Source: Castellaniella sp. (GTDB lineage Bacteria; Pseudomonadota; Gammaproteobacteria; Burkholderiales; Burkholderiaceae_B). From it: 64,000 nucleotides of DNA. Positions 31,270-41,459 of this stretch are shown here, piece after piece. Numbering within the stretch: the first letter of the stretch is position 1; every line of letters begins with the position of its first letter. The stretch lies in assembly GCA_019104865.1 (NCBI GenBank), contig JAHRWZ010000093.1, forward strand, positions 1 through 64,000, given 5' to 3'. A program made the position numbers and the translations under genes. The notes under the pieces are model-generated. The model was not told the origin of the DNA. It did no database searches and worked only from the letters and a program-made list of their open reading frames with translations.

Positions 31270-31809
31270 ATGTTGAGAAACTGGCTGGAACACATCGAGG
31301 AAGGCCTGATCGCCTTCCTGTTGGCGGTGATGACCCTGGTCACTTTTGCCCAGGTCATCGCCCGCTACGTCTTCAATTACAGTTTTGTCTGGGCGCTGGA
31401 GCTGACCATATACAGCTTCGGCGCTCTCATCTTCCTGGGCATGGCCTACGGCGTGCGCGTCGGCGCGCACATCGGCGTCGATGCCTTCATCCGCCTGCTG
31501 CCCAAGCACGCGGCGCACAAGTTAGCCATCGTCAGCACGCTGCTGTGCATCGTCTACGCGGCGATCGTGCTCTACGGCAGCTGGGTCTACGTCAGCAAGA
31601 TCCACATGATCGGCATCATGGCGCAGGATCTGCCCATTCCCCAGTGGCTGCCGCGCGTCGTCCTGCCGCTGGGCTTCGCCCTGCTCATCTGGCGTTTTGG
31701 CGAAGTGCTCTTGAATCTGCTGCGCGGCGGCCACGCGTCGCTGCTGGGCGACGAGGTCGCCGATGCCATGAAATACCGCAGTGACGAAACCCCGGGAGAC
31801 CAGCAATGA
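31270..31809 (+). CDS. dctQ: TRAP transporter small permease DctQ
   Basis: Small membrane subunit of 179 residues with four hydrophobic helices (about 13-35, 47-69, 83-105 and 128-150). The family segment WALELTIYSFGALIFLGMAY is present. AAGGAG lies 11 bases upstream. Its stop overlaps the dctM start by 4 bases (ATGA). It forms the membrane complex with DctM. Confidence 0.92.
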   Translation: MLRNWLEHIEEGLIAFLLAVMTLVTFAQVIARYVFNYSFVWALELTIYSFGALIFLGMAYGVRVGAHIGVDAFIRLLPKHAAHKLAIVSTLLCIVYAAIVLYGSWVYVSKIHMIGIMAQDLPIPQWLPRVVLPLGFALLIWRFGEVLLNLLRGGHASLLGDEVADAMKYRSDETPGDQQ

Positions 31810-33083
31810 CCACGATTGCCCTGTTCCTCCTGCTGTTCCTGTTCATGTTCATGGGGCTGCCGGTCGCCGTGGCGCTGGGCCTGTCGTCCCTGCTGACCAT
31901 CCTGGCCTTTGGCACCGATTCGCTCGCCTCGCTCTCACTCAAGCTCTACGAGACCTCCGAGCACTTCACGCTCATGGCCATCCCCTTCTTCATCCTGGCC
32001 GGGGCCTTCATGACCACGGGCGGCGTAGCCAAGCGCATGATCCGCTTTGCCATCGCCTCGGTGGGCCACCTGCACGGCGGGCTGGCGATCGCCTCGGTCA
32101 TGGCCTGCGTGCTGTTTGCCGCGGTCTCGGGCTCCTCGCCCGCCACGGTGGTCGCTGTGGGCTCGATCGTGATCGCCGGCATGGTGCGCGCGGGCTATTC
32201 CGAGGGATTTGCCGCGGGCGTCATCTGCAACGCCGGCACGCTGGGGATCCTGATCCCGCCGTCCATCGTGATGGTGGTCTACGGCGCGGTGACCGAAACC
32301 TCGGTGGGCGCACTGTTCATGGCTGGCGTGGTGCCTGGGCTACTACTGGGCCTCGTGCTGATGGTCGCCATCTACATCGTGGCGCGCATGCGCAACATGC
32401 CACGCCAGCCGCGCGCCAGCCTGGGCGAAGTCTCGGCCGCTGCACGCGACTCGATCTGGGGGCTGCTGCTCATCGTCATCATCCTGGGCGGTATCTACGG
32501 CGGGGTGTTCACACCCACCGAGGCAGCGGCCGTCGCGGCGGTCTACGCCTTCTTCATCGCCGTCTTCGTGTACCGCGACATCGGCATGAAGCAGGTGCCC
32601 GAAGTCCTGATCGACGCGGCCAAGGTGACCATCATGCTGATGTTCATCATCGCCAACGCGCTGCTGTTCGCGCACGTGCTCACCACCGAGCGCATCCCGC
32701 AGGCGATCGCCGAGCAGATCATCGCCTGGGACATGAGCGACTGGCAATTCCTGATCGTGGTCAATATCTTGCTGCTCGTGGCCGGCGCCTTCATGGAGCC
32801 CACCGGCATCATCCTGATTCTCGCGCCGATCCTGTTCCCGATCGCAATGGAACTCGGCATCGACCCCGTGCACCTGGGCATCATCATGGTCGTGAACCTC
32901 GAGATCGGCATGGTGACCCCACCCGTCGGGCTGAATCTGTTCGTGACGGCCGGCATCACCACGATGAGCATCGGCGGCGTCATCCGCGCCGCCATGCCAT
33001 GGCTCGTGCTGCTGCTCGCCTATCTGGTCTTCATCACCTACGTGCCAGCCGTCAGCCTCTGGCTGCCGGGGCTGTTTGGCTGA
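31806..33083 (+). CDS. dctM: TRAP transporter large permease DctM
   Basis: Large membrane subunit of 425 residues with about 12 hydrophobic helices. It carries the TRAP DctM signatures FFILAGAFMTTGGVAKRMI, SGSSPATVVAVGSIVIAGM and LGILIPPSIVMVVYGAVTE in the first half, and PVGLNLFVTAGI near the end. It imports its substrate with a Na+ or H+ gradient; C4-dicarboxylates are likely from the DctP type. Translation is coupled to dctQ. Confidence 0.94.
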   Translation: MTTIALFLLLFLFMFMGLPVAVALGLSSLLTILAFGTDSLASLSLKLYETSEHFTLMAIPFFILAGAFMTTGGVAKRMIRFAIASVGHLHGGLAIASVMACVLFAAVSGSSPATVVAVGSIVIAGMVRAGYSEGFAAGVICNAGTLGILIPPSIVMVVYGAVTETSVGALFMAGVVPGLLLGLVLMVAIYIVARMRNMPRQPRASLGEVSAAARDSIWGLLLIVIILGGIYGGVFTPTEAAAVAAVYAFFIAVFVYRDIGMKQVPEVLIDAAKVTIMLMFIIANALLFAHVLTTERIPQAIAEQIIAWDMSDWQFLIVVNILLLVAGAFMEPTGIILILAPILFPIAMELGIDPVHLGIIMVVNLEIGMVTPPVGLNLFVTAGITTMSIGGVIRAAMPWLVLLLAYLVFITYVPAVSLWLPGLFG

Positions 33084-33102
33084 CGATCCGACCCGCTGAC
33101 AC

Positions 33103-33126
33103 ATGGGTGTCACATGCAACACCCAT
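33103..33126 (+). terminator. Hairpin after dctM
   Basis: ATGGGTGT and ACACCCAT (8-bp arms) around CACATGCA, 20 bases after the dctM stop, followed by AATT. A weak terminator of the dctPQM operon. Confidence 0.4.
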
Positions 33127-33138
33127 AATTCCCGGCGT

Positions 33139-33160
33139 GCCTGGGCCACCCGGCCCAGGC
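33139..33160 (+). terminator. Second hairpin between dctM and the chemoreceptor gene
   Basis: 9-bp perfect arms GCCTGGGCC / GGCCCAGGC around ACCC, ending 24 bases before the next start. No T-run follows, so it may instead shape the chemoreceptor leader. Confidence 0.4.
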
Positions 33161-33183
33161 CTATCTGCCGGGGAGACAGGCAC

Positions 33184-34830
33184 ATGCGGCCTGCATTTAC
33201 ACTAAAAGTTCGATTCATCCTGTTTTTTTGCCTGCTGGCTCTCTGCACCGTCCTGGTGCTGAGCGCCGTTCTCCATCTGCTGCGGACCGCCGACACCCTG
33301 CGGGCCACCGAAACCGCCCGCTACCAAGCGACCCGTCTAGCCACCCAGTACCAGACACTGGCCAACGCCCTGAGCCGCAACGCCATGGCATTCGTCGCCA
33401 GCGAACAACCCGAATTCGAACAACGCTATCTCGCAGACCTGGCGATTCTGGAAGGCCGTGCGCCGGATGCCGCGGGCATCCAGTCAAGCGCGCTGGACCG
33501 TTTCCGCACGGCCGACTTCGACGCAAATGAACTGGCGCTTCTCGAAGAAGCGCACACTCGCCTGCTGGCCCTGAGCCGTATCCAACGCGAGGCCATGGGT
33601 ACCGCAAAGGGCGAACTGGACGACGGCAAGGGGGGCGTCCGGATCGCCCTGCCCAACGCCCTGATGGCAAAAGCCCTGGTTTTCAGTCAGCAATACACGG
33701 AGGCGGAATCCGCCATCTCGACCCTGATCGCCAACCTCGACGCCAGGCAGGCCCAGCGGATGCAGCAACGCGTCCAGGCAGCGGTCACCGCCGGCGAATC
33801 GGCCGGCCACACCGCCATCGCGGCCATTCTGGCGCTGATGCTGTGCAGCACCGGCGCGCTGCTCGGCCTCTATCGCTCGATCAAACGCCCGCTGGACCGG
33901 AGCGTCACACTGGCCAGCCACCTCTCGGCCGGCAACCTCGCAATCGACATCGAACGCGGAGGCAAAGACGAAATGGGCAGATTGATGGACGCCCTGGAAG
34001 GCATCCGCGCCGGTCTGAATCAAACGCTGTGTGAAGTGGTGGACCATTTCACACAAGTCGACGCCAGCGCTGGTCAGCTGTCGCTCAGCCAGGGCGCTGT
34101 TCTGCAGGACAGCCATGCTCAATGCCTGATGGCCACCCAGGTATCGGCCGCCATGCACAGCCTGGATGACGCCGTGCGCCAGAATCACGACCGGGCCAAC
34201 GAGGCCCGGCAGCTGAGCGAGCGAAGCGACCACCAGGCACAGGCGGGATCGGAAGCCGTGGCCCGACTGGAGCGAGCCGTCTCCGACATCGCCGACGATG
34301 GCCTGCGCATCGAATCGGCAGCACAACAGATTGAGGAAATCGCTTTCCAGACTAATCTGCTGGCCCTCAATGCCGCCGTCGAAGCCGCCCATGCCGGTAG
34401 CCACGGCCGGGGCTTCGCCATCGTGGCGGCCGAAGTTCGATCATTGGCTCAGCGCTGCCAGACAGCCACCGAAACCATTCAGGCCGCAGTCCGCCAGGCC
34501 GTGAACAACAGCCGCGAAGGCGGCCGTCTGGCACACGACGCCCATCAGGCGATGGCCCAGGTCGTGCAGGCTACCGAACGCAGCCGTACCATCATGGACG
34601 AGGTCACAGCCGCCACGCAGCGGCAGGCGCAGGCCATCCACGAAACAGCCCAGGCCGCCCAGAACCTGGAAGCCATGGGCGCGCGCGGCACAGCGCAGGC
34701 CGAAGGCACCGCCCAGGTCGTCGCCGAACAGCGATCCAAGGTCGGCAAGCTGCACCAGACCCTGGCGCAGTTCCGGCTGGACGCCGGTGTCCAGACCCCG
34801 ACGATCGCCCGCATCGAATACGCCCAATGA
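33184..34830 (+). CDS. Methyl-accepting chemotaxis protein
   Basis: Transmembrane chemoreceptor of 548 residues. First helix about 10-30, helical periplasmic sensor about 31-200, second helix about 205-228, HAMP domain about 229-280 ([17 protein letters not shown]), then the cytoplasmic signalling hairpin. The tip reads [20 protein letters not shown] followed by [18 protein letters not shown]. Canonical receptors have Arg then Glu where this one has His and Ser, both at the trimer contact. There is no CheR-docking pentapeptide at the C terminus. GGGAG precedes the start at 33184. It lies 100 bases after dctM on the same strand. Confidence 0.92.
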   Translation: MRPAFTLKVRFILFFCLLALCTVLVLSAVLHLLRTADTLRATETARYQATRLATQYQTLANALSRNAMAFVASEQPEFEQRYLADLAILEGRAPDAAGIQSSALDRFRTADFDANELALLEEAHTRLLALSRIQREAMGTAKGELDDGKGGVRIALPNALMAKALVFSQQYTEAESAISTLIANLDARQAQRMQQRVQAAVTAGESAGHTAIAAILALMLCSTGALLGLYRSIKRPLDRSVTLASHLSAGNLAIDIERGGKDEMGRLMDALEGIRAGLNQTLCEVVDHFTQVDASAGQLSLSQGAVLQDSHAQCLMATQVSAAMHSLDDAVRQNHDRANEARQLSERSDHQAQAGSEAVARLERAVSDIADDGLRIESAAQQIEEIAFQTNLLALNAAVEAAHAGSHGRGFAIVAAEVRSLAQRCQTATETIQAAVRQAVNNSREGGRLAHDAHQAMAQVVQATERSRTIMDEVTAATQRQAQAIHETAQAAQNLEAMGARGTAQAEGTAQVVAEQRSKVGKLHQTLAQFRLDAGVQTPTIARIEYAQ

Positions 34831-34833
34831 GGC

Positions 34834-35961
34834 TCAGGGAATGCGCCCGACCCGCAGCAAGGAGCGCACCATACCGATGAAGGTTGCCAGCCAGGCAAAC
34901 AGCGCAATGTGCAGGAACACCCGGGGCATGCCCGCCAGAAAGCCGAATTCCATGGCCCGGTCCATCTGCCAGGTGCTGGCCGCATACATGCCCAGCGGGA
35001 AGACCGCGCCCCAGTACAAAGGATCGTACCGGAACGGAAAGCGCTGAAAGCCGTAGCGCCAGACCCCCAACAGCAGCAGCATCGGAATCCACCAGGACCC
35101 GGTGGCCCAATAGAACACCGTGAATCCCTTCAGGAAAGGCAGCAGCGACACCAGATAGGGGGCATGCGGCGCATTCAGGATCAACAGGGAACCGGCCAGT
35201 GTGGAGATCGCCATTGCGCCCATGTTGATCCAATATGGCGGCGACAGATCCCCTGGGGAGAAGCGGAAAAAAACATAGCGGTAGAAGATCAACGACATCA
35301 TCCAGATGTACAGCATGCCGCCCCACAACCACATGGACAGCGCCATCAGGTTCAGTTCCAGACGGAACGGCTGGCCAATGCGGGCGGCCAGCAGCGCACT
35401 GGAGACGGCCAGCGACTGGGTCGCCACCACGGCCAGCAGCCAACCACCGCTGATGCCTTTGTCCAGCGTCGGCTTGTCGGATTTCACCGTGAAGGCGGTG
35501 AAGATCGTGTAGGTCAGGCCGATCCACAGGACGACCGCCAGCAGCCACAGCGCAAAACCCATCCGCACGCTGTCGGCCTGCACGATGAACTGGCCGGACA
35601 GAATGCCGGTCGCCGCAACGCAGGTGAAATAGCCCGGCCCCTGCAAATGGCTGACCATGTCGCCAAAGAAGCGGCGCGGATGATGGACGGCCCGCAGAAC
35701 ATACAGCACGCAAAGCACCCCGTACTGGACAATGTTCAGCAGGAACAGTATCCGGGCGATCAGCGGGCGCTCCATCATGCCGGCCCCCAACGAGATGATG
35801 CCGGTGGCCATCACCAGCCCGAAATATGCGGGCGACAGATCGGCCAGACGAGCGCGCAGACCCTCACCCCTACCCTTTTCGGCATGTCGGTTTTCCAGCA
35901 AGGCCGAACCGCCGGTCAACACCGGCACAGGGCTCCGGTCATGCGCATCCCCCCCATCCAT
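34834..35961 (-). CDS. TehA/SLAC1-family channel or C4-dicarboxylate/sulfite exporter
   Basis: 375-residue inner-membrane protein with ten predicted helices of the TDT family (LADLSPAYFGLVMATGIISLG at the first helix, WGAVFPLGMYAAST near the ninth). Members include tellurite-resistance TehA, plant SLAC1 anion channels and sulfite or malate exporters. The start at 35961 has GGAGAG eight bases upstream; the open frame extends far upstream but without support. It converges with the chemoreceptor gene 3 bases away. Substrate not determinable. Confidence 0.85.
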   Translation of the reverse strand: MDGGDAHDRSPVPVLTGGSALLENRHAEKGRGEGLRARLADLSPAYFGLVMATGIISLGAGMMERPLIARILFLLNIVQYGVLCVLYVLRAVHHPRRFFGDMVSHLQGPGYFTCVAATGILSGQFIVQADSVRMGFALWLLAVVLWIGLTYTIFTAFTVKSDKPTLDKGISGGWLLAVVATQSLAVSSALLAARIGQPFRLELNLMALSMWLWGGMLYIWMMSLIFYRYVFFRFSPGDLSPPYWINMGAMAISTLAGSLLILNAPHAPYLVSLLPFLKGFTVFYWATGSWWIPMLLLLGVWRYGFQRFPFRYDPLYWGAVFPLGMYAASTWQMDRAMEFGFLAGMPRVFLHIALFAWLATFIGMVRSLLRVGRIP

Positions 35962-36127
35962 ACGGATCTCTCCTGTCTGCCGCAAGCCGTGGTCGGACAC
36001 CGCGCGCGGGCGCGTTAAAATAATGGATTGTCCTCGCAGTGTAATGCGGCCGCCGTCCGGTGGCCCAGCCTTTTGCCGCCGCGCGGTTTGACCTGAACCA
36101 AACATCACGCCATCACAGGAACCCCAC

Positions 36128-37232
36128 ATGGAAGCCGAACGCCAGAACCAGATCAGCACGCACATCGAGGGCTACCTCGAGCGTCAGGCCATCCTCCGGA
36201 GGTATCTTTGACTACGATGCAAAGGCCGAACGCCTGCTCGTCGTCAATGCCGAACTCGAAAGCCCGGACGTCTGGAACGATCCGCCGCACGCCCAGGATC
36301 TGGGCCGCGAGAAAAAATCCCTGGAAACCGTTGTCGGGACACTGACCGACCTGGAACGCGGTTTGCTCGACGCCCGCGACCTGTTCGAACTCGCCAGCGC
36401 GGACGACGATGACGCCACCCTGGTCGCCATCGAACAGGATTGCGCGGCCCTGGGCGTGCGCCTCGAGGAACTCGAATTCCGCCGCATGTTCTCCAACCCG
36501 GCGGATCCACTGAACTGCTTCGTGGACATCCAGGCCGGCGCCGGCGGCACCGAGGCCCAGGACTGGGCCTCCATGCTGCTGCGCCAGTACCTGCACTACG
36601 GCGAACGCAAGGACTTCAAGGCCGAAGTCCTGGAGGTCTCCGAGGGTGAAGTCGCCGGCATCAAATCGGCCACGGTCAAATTCGAGGGCGAGTACGCCTA
36701 CGGCCTGCTGCGCACCGAAACCGGGGTCCATCGCCTGGTGCGCAAAAGCCCCTTCGACTCCTCCAACGGCCGACACACGTCCTTTGCCAGCGTCTTCGTC
36801 TATCCGGAAATCGACGATTCCTTCGAGATCGAGATCAACCCGGCCGACCTGCGCATCGACACCTACCGCGCCAGCGGCGCCGGCGGTCAGCACATCAACA
36901 AGACCGACTCGGCCGTACGCATCACACACAATCCGACCGGCATCGTGGTCCAGTGCCAGAACGACCGTTCCCAGCACCGCAACCGCGCCGAAGCCATGCA
37001 GATGCTGAAGTCCCGCCTGTACGAGCTGGAAATGCGCAACCGCATGGCCGAACAACAGAAGCTGGAAGACTCCAAGAGCGACGTGGGCTGGGGGCACCAG
37101 ATCCGCTCCTACGTGCTGGACCAGAGCCGCATCAAGGATCTGCGCACCGGCGTGGAAATCTCCAATACGCAAAAGGTCCTGGACGGCGACCTGGATCCCT
37201 TCATCACGGCCAGCCTGAAACAGGGAATTTGA
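36128..37232 (+). CDS. prfB: Peptide chain release factor 2 (programmed +1 frameshift)
   Basis: RF2 recognises UGA and UAA and triggers peptidyl-tRNA hydrolysis. Translation starts at 36128 ([15 protein letters not shown]) and meets an in-frame TGA at codon 28 (36209-36211). A +1 shift on CTT continues in the next frame from GAC at 36210, giving [10 protein letters not shown] and 367 residues in total (E. coli 365). The GGQ catalytic loop is in [20 protein letters not shown] and the stop-codon region has [19 protein letters not shown] precedes the start. It is followed by lysS after 4 bases, an arrangement conserved from E. coli. Confidence 0.97.
36198..36212 (+). promoter_or_regulatory. prfB autoregulatory frameshift site
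   Basis: GGAGG (36198-36202), TAT, then CTT-TGA-C. The internal Shine-Dalgarno element sits three bases before the slippery CTT, as in E. coli prfB. Low RF2 lets the ribosome slip +1 at the poor TGA-C stop, so the gene senses its own product. Confidence 0.95.
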
Positions 37233-37236
37233 ATCG

Positions 37237-38757
37237 ATGACATCGCAACAAATCGAAGTCCAAACTCCGGATGAGAACCGCCTGATCGCGGAGCGGCGCG
37301 CCAAACTGGCCGTCCTGCGCGAAGGCGGGCCCGCCTACCCTAACGATTTTCACCCCGACACGCACGCCGCGACGTTGCACGAAGACTGTGACGCCCTGGA
37401 CGCGGAAACGTTGCAGGCCCAGGGGCGGCGCGCCCGTGTCGCCGGACGCATGATGCTCAAACGCGTCATGGGCAAGGCCAGCTTCGCCACCTTGCAGGAC
37501 ACCAGCGGCCGCCTGCAGTTGTATCTGGACCGGGGCGTTCTGGGCGACGAAACCTACGCCGCCTTCAAGTCCTGGGACATCGGCGACATCGTGGGCGCCG
37601 AGGGCCAGATCTTCAAGACACACAAGGGCGAACTGTCGCTGCGGGTGGAGTCGCTGCGCCTGCTGACGAAGTCCCTGCGCCCGCTGCCCGACAAGTTCCA
37701 CGGCGTTGCCGACCAGGAATTGCGCTACCGGCAGCGCTACGTGGACCTGATCATGACCGAGGAAACCCGCCAGACTTTCCTGGCGCGCACCCGCATCATC
37801 AATGCCATCCGTCAGGTCATGACCGAGGCCGACTTCCTGGAAGTCGAGACGCCAATGCTGCACCCCATCCCCGGCGGAGCGGCGGCCAGACCGTTCATCA
37901 CGCACCACAATGCGCTGGACATGGAGATGTACCTGCGCATTGCGCCGGAACTTTATCTCAAGCGACTGATCGTCGGCGGGTTCGAACGGGTGTTCGAGAT
38001 CAACCGCAACTTCCGCAACGAGGGGGTCAGTCCGCGCCACAACCCGGAATTCACGATGATGGAATTCTATGCGGCGTACACCGACTACCGCTGGTTGATG
38101 GACTACACAGAAGGCCTGATCCGGGAAACCACCCTGCGCGTCTGCGGCACCACGAGCCTGACCTACCAGGAACGTCCCCTCGACCTTGGGCGCGCCTTCG
38201 ACCGGCTGACCATCACCGAGGCCATCCTGAAGTACGCCCCCACCTATGCGCCGGCACAGCTTCAGGACACGGGATTCCTGCGCACCGAATTGCGCCGCCT
38301 GGGGGCCGACGTGGCCGGGCCGGTGCTGGCCCATGCAGGGCTGGGTGCGCTGCAACTGGCCCTGTTCGAGGAAACGGCGGAGTCCCAGCTGTGGCATCCG
38401 ACTTTCATCGTCGACTATCCGGTCGAGGTTTCGCCGCTGGCCCGCGCCTCGGACACACAGCCCGGCATCACCGAACGCTTCGAATTGTTTGCCTGCGGCC
38501 GCGAGATCGCCAACGGCTTTTCCGAGCTGAACGATCCGGAGGACCAGGCGGCCCGCTTCCAGGCCCAGGTTGCGGCGAAGGACGCCGGCGACGAGGAAGC
38601 CATGTACTACGACGCCGACTACGTGCGGGCTCTGGAATACGGCATGCCACCGACCGGGGGCTGCGGCATCGGTATCGACCGCCTGGTGATGATGCTGACC
38701 GACAGCCCCAATATCCGCGACGTCATCCTGTTCCCGCACCTGCGACGGGAAGACTGA
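37237..38757 (+). CDS. lysS: Lysyl-tRNA synthetase (class II)
   Basis: 506-residue class II synthetase. An N-terminal OB anticodon-binding domain (about 60-170) is followed by the catalytic core with motif 2 ([20 protein letters not shown]) and motif 3 ([16 protein letters not shown]). It is downstream of prfB with a 4-base gap and very likely in the same transcript, which ends at the terminator at 38770. No second copy or fusion is seen. Confidence 0.97.
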   Translation: MTSQQIEVQTPDENRLIAERRAKLAVLREGGPAYPNDFHPDTHAATLHEDCDALDAETLQAQGRRARVAGRMMLKRVMGKASFATLQDTSGRLQLYLDRGVLGDETYAAFKSWDIGDIVGAEGQIFKTHKGELSLRVESLRLLTKSLRPLPDKFHGVADQELRYRQRYVDLIMTEETRQTFLARTRIINAIRQVMTEADFLEVETPMLHPIPGGAAARPFITHHNALDMEMYLRIAPELYLKRLIVGGFERVFEINRNFRNEGVSPRHNPEFTMMEFYAAYTDYRWLMDYTEGLIRETTLRVCGTTSLTYQERPLDLGRAFDRLTITEAILKYAPTYAPAQLQDTGFLRTELRRLGADVAGPVLAHAGLGALQLALFEETAESQLWHPTFIVDYPVEVSPLARASDTQPGITERFELFACGREIANGFSELNDPEDQAARFQAQVAAKDAGDEEAMYYDADYVRALEYGMPPTGGCGIGIDRLVMMLTDSPNIRDVILFPHLRRED

Positions 38758-38769
38758 ACACCGCGATGC

Positions 38770-38809
38770 GGACACAAGAAAGGCCGGGTAACCGGCCTTT
38801 CTTGTGTCC
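38770..38809. terminator. Bidirectional terminator between lysS and iscA
   Basis: 18-bp perfect arms (38770-38787 and 38792-38809) around GTAA. CTTTCTT on one side and AAGAAAG on the other allow use from both directions. It separates the convergent prfB-lysS and isc operons. Confidence 0.85.
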
Positions 38810-38880
38810 TGGATACGTTCCCGGCCCCGGAGTGCCCCGGCGCTCGCGCGCGTGGCGGCCCCGGAATCAGCCGACCAACC

Positions 38881-39204
38881 CTAAACCGTGAACGATTCGC
38901 CGCAACCGCAGGCGGCCTTTTCGTTGGGGTTGCGAAAGCGGAAGCCCTCGTTGAGCCCTTCGCGGGCATAATCCAGTTCCGTGCCCTGCAGATAGGGCAG
39001 GCTGCCGGAGTCCACGTAAAGACGGGCGCCGAACTGATCGAAGATCGTGTCGTCGAGCCCCTGATCGTCGACATATTCCAGCAGGTAGGACATGCCTGAG
39101 CAGCCGGACGGTTTGACGCCCAGGCGCAGGCCCAGCCCCTTGCCACGCTTTTCGAGATGGCGCTGGATGTGTTCCGCCGCCGCTTGTGTCAGTGTGATTG
39201 CCAT
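38881..39204 (-). CDS. iscA: Iron-sulfur assembly protein IscA
   Basis: A-type Fe-S carrier of 107 residues. The three ligand cysteines are visible in [11 protein letters not shown] and the C-terminal CGCGESF. Last gene of the iscR-iscS-iscU-iscA operon. No hscB, hscA, fdx or iscX follows; the next gene is the convergent lysS. A-type carriers ErpA and IscA are hard to separate by sequence; the isc context favours IscA. Confidence 0.92.
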   Translation of the reverse strand: MAITLTQAAAEHIQRHLEKRGKGLGLRLGVKPSGCSGMSYLLEYVDDQGLDDTIFDQFGARLYVDSGSLPYLQGTELDYAREGLNEGFRFRNPNEKAACGCGESFTV

Positions 39205-39231
39205 GATGACCTCGACAATAGAAATCAGTGT

Positions 39232-39618
39232 TCAGGAATGCTTCTGTGTGTAATCCGTGACCGCACCACGGATGGCGTCCTCGGCCAGCAACGCGCAGTG
39301 CAACTTGGCCGGCGGCAGATCCAGCGCCTGGACGAAATCCTGACTGCGGATCGCCAGCGCCTGATCCAGGCTGCGGCCCTGCAGCCATTCAGTGGCCAGT
39401 GACCCTGCGGCGATCGCCGCCCCGCACCCGAAAGCCCGAAAGCAGGCCGACTCGATCGTTCCGTCCCGCAGGCGGATCTGCAGCTTCAGGACCTGGCCCA
39501 GTTCGGGCGATCCAACCACCGCGGTGCCAACCTGCGCATCCTGAGGATCCAAAGACCCGACATGGCGCGGATGCAGATAATGATCCAGGACCTGGGGTCC
39601 ATATGTTGGGCCAGCCAT
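39232..39618 (-). CDS. iscU: IscU-like Fe-S scaffold lacking the first cluster ligands
   Basis: 128-residue IscU homologue. It keeps the fold landmarks VLDHYLHPRHVGSLD, FRAFGCGAAIAAGSLATEW and the HscA-binding-type LPPAKLHCALLAEDAI. However, the usual PACGD segment reads SPELGQ (38-43), so the Cys37 and Asp39 equivalents are Leu40 and Gln42. The Cys63 and Cys106 equivalents (Cys65, Cys108) are present, and an extra Cys59 occurs. The codons were checked directly against the nucleotides. The start at 39618 shares a base with the iscS stop (TGATG). It may be a specialised or impaired scaffold; the canonical isc genes may lie elsewhere. Confidence 0.85.
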   Translation of the reverse strand: MAGPTYGPQVLDHYLHPRHVGSLDPQDAQVGTAVVGSPELGQVLKLQIRLRDGTIESACFRAFGCGAAIAAGSLATEWLQGRSLDQALAIRSQDFVQALDLPPAKLHCALLAEDAIRGAVTDYTQKHS

Positions 39619-40838
39619 CAGTGCGCCTCTGCCCAGGCCGACAAGGTCCCCTGCTGGCGCATTTCCCATAGAGGAGAAAGTTCCCGCAGGCGCTGGATCT
39701 GCGTGCGCAACAGCCGCACCGCACAGTCAACGTCCTTCTGGGTAGTGTACCGCCCCAGGGTGAGCCGCAGGGAACTGTGCGCCAACGGGTCGCTGCGGCC
39801 CAGCGCTCGCAGCACGTAGGAGGGTTCGAGGCTGGCCGAAGTACAAGCCGACCCGGTGGACACGGCCAGCTCCGGAATGGACATGAGCAGCGCTTCGCCT
39901 TCGATGTGGGCCACGCTGAAATTCAGGGTATGGGCAACCCGGCGATCCGGGTCCCCGTTCAGATAAACATCCGGCAGATCGCGCAGACCGTCCCACAGGC
40001 GGTCTCGCAGCGCCCGGATGCGCGGGACCTCGTCGGCCATGGACTCGGCAGCCAAGGCATAGGCCTGGCCCATGCCGACGATCTGATGCGTGGCCAGCGT
40101 ACCGGAGCGCATGCCCCGTTCATGGCCCCCCCCGTGGATCTGCGCCTCCAGGCGCACGCGGGGCTTGCGACGCACATACAGGGCACCGATACCCTTAGGG
40201 CCATAGGTCTTGTGGGCCGACAGTGACATCAGATCGACGTCCAGGGCGCGGACATCGACAGGAATCTTGCCTGTGGCCTGCGCCGCATCGGTGTGAAACA
40301 GGATGCCGCGTTCACGGCACAGGGCCGCCAGCGCGGCGATGTCCTGCACGACTCCGATCTCGTTGTTCACCAGCATGACGGATACGAGGATGGTGTCGGG
40401 CCGCAGGGCGTCCCGCAGAACCTGCGGATCGACCAGACCGCCGCAGTCGACGTCCAGGTAGGTGATCTCGAACCCGCGCTGTTCCAGCGCCTGACAGGCG
40501 TCCAGAACGGCTTTGTGCTCGGTACGGGCAGTGACGATATGCCGTCCCCGCGCCGCATGGAATTCCGCCACACCCTTGATCGCGAGGTTGTCGGATTCCG
40601 TGGCACCCGACGTCCAGACGATCTCGCGCGGATCGGCGTGGATCAGGCCCGCCACCTGTGCGCGGGCGCGCTCGACCGCATCTTCGGCATCCCAACCCCA
40701 GGCATGGCTGCGCGATGCCGCGTTGCCGAAACGTTCGCCCAGCCATGGAATCATGGCCTGCACGACCCGGTCGTCAACCGGGGTCGTGGCGGAATAATCG
40801 AGATAAATGGGACGATCCGATGACAGATCCTGCGGCAT
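39618..40838 (-). CDS. iscS: Cysteine desulfurase IscS
   Basis: PLP enzyme that takes sulfur from cysteine for Fe-S clusters and other thio-cofactors. The 406 residues include the PLP lysine Lys210 ([12 protein letters not shown]) and the active-site loop with Cys332 ([16 protein letters not shown]). The C terminus is shorter and more divergent than the IscU-docking tail of E. coli IscS. The start at 40838 has GGAG six bases upstream; a longer frame reaches into iscR. Second gene of the operon. Confidence 0.94.
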   Translation of the reverse strand: MPQDLSSDRPIYLDYSATTPVDDRVVQAMIPWLGERFGNAASRSHAWGWDAEDAVERARAQVAGLIHADPREIVWTSGATESDNLAIKGVAEFHAARGRHIVTARTEHKAVLDACQALEQRGFEITYLDVDCGGLVDPQVLRDALRPDTILVSVMLVNNEIGVVQDIAALAALCRERGILFHTDAAQATGKIPVDVRALDVDLMSLSAHKTYGPKGIGALYVRRKPRVRLEAQIHGGGHERGMRSGTLATHQIVGMGQAYALAAESMADEVPRIRALRDRLWDGLRDLPDVYLNGDPDRRVAHTLNFSVAHIEGEALLMSIPELAVSTGSACTSASLEPSYVLRALGRSDPLAHSSLRLTLGRYTTQKDVDCAVRLLRTQIQRLRELSPLWEMRQQGTLSAWAEAH

Positions 40839-40854
40839 TGAAACTCCAGAACGA

Positions 40855-41376
40855 TCAGGCCGACACGGGCTCCTGGGCGCGGGCATCGTCAGCGACCGGC
40901 GTGATGGGGATTCTGGTACGGCCGTTGCGCAGATGCCCGGATTCCTGCCATTCCCGCAGGCGCTGCTGGTCGACCAGATCCTGCAGCGAAACCGAATCCA
41001 GGTATTCCAGCATTTTACGACTCAAGGTGGCCCAGAGATCATGTGTCATGCACTTGCCCGACCGGCCATTGCGACCGATGTCGCAGTTCTCCTTGCCGCC
41101 GCAGCTGGTGGCATCCAGCGGCTCGTCCACGGCGAAGATGATGTCCGCCACGGAGATGTCGCGCGCATGTCGGGCTAGCGTATATCCACCCCCCGGCCCG
41201 CGCACGCTGTCGACCAGTTCGTGACGGCGCAGCTTGCCAAAGAGCTGTTCCAGATAGGATAACGAAATATTCTGCCGCGCGCTGATCGCGGCCAGCGTGA
41301 CCGGCCCGCTGTGATGGCGCAAAGCCAGATCGATCATTGCCGTGACGGCAAAACGCCCTTTGGTCGTCAAACGCAT
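40855..41376 (-). CDS. iscR: Fe-S cluster regulator IscR
   Basis: Rrf2-family regulator of 173 residues with an N-terminal winged helix ([33 protein letters not shown]). Cluster ligands are Cys92, Cys98 and Cys109 followed by a His at 112; the last Cys is five residues later than in E. coli (104) because of a small insertion. First gene of the operon and probably autorepressed through the site at 41429-41453. The start at 41376 matches all family members; upstream in-frame codons belong to the promoter. Confidence 0.94.
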   Translation of the reverse strand: MRLTTKGRFAVTAMIDLALRHHSGPVTLAAISARQNISLSYLEQLFGKLRRHELVDSVRGPGGGYTLARHARDISVADIIFAVDEPLDATSCGGKENCDIGRNGRSGKCMTHDLWATLSRKMLEYLDSVSLQDLVDQQRLREWQESGHLRNGRTRIPITPVADDARAQEPVSA

Positions 41377-41428
41377 GATGAAGCCCTTTTTAGTCCGAAT
41401 CGAAGGTCCGCGAGCACACATATACCAT

Positions 41429-41453
41429 ATACCCGACTGTTGGAGTCAAGTAT
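41429..41453 (-). promoter_or_regulatory. Type 1 IscR operator overlapping the isc promoter
   Basis: ATACCCGACT and AGTCAAGTAT around GTTGG fit the 25-bp type 1 IscR consensus closely. On the minus strand it overlaps the promoter: -35 TTGACT at 41449-41444 and a -10 of GTATAT or TATATG near 41425-41419. Holo-IscR bound here would block transcription of the operon. Confidence 0.8.
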
Positions 41454-41459
41454 AGCCCG

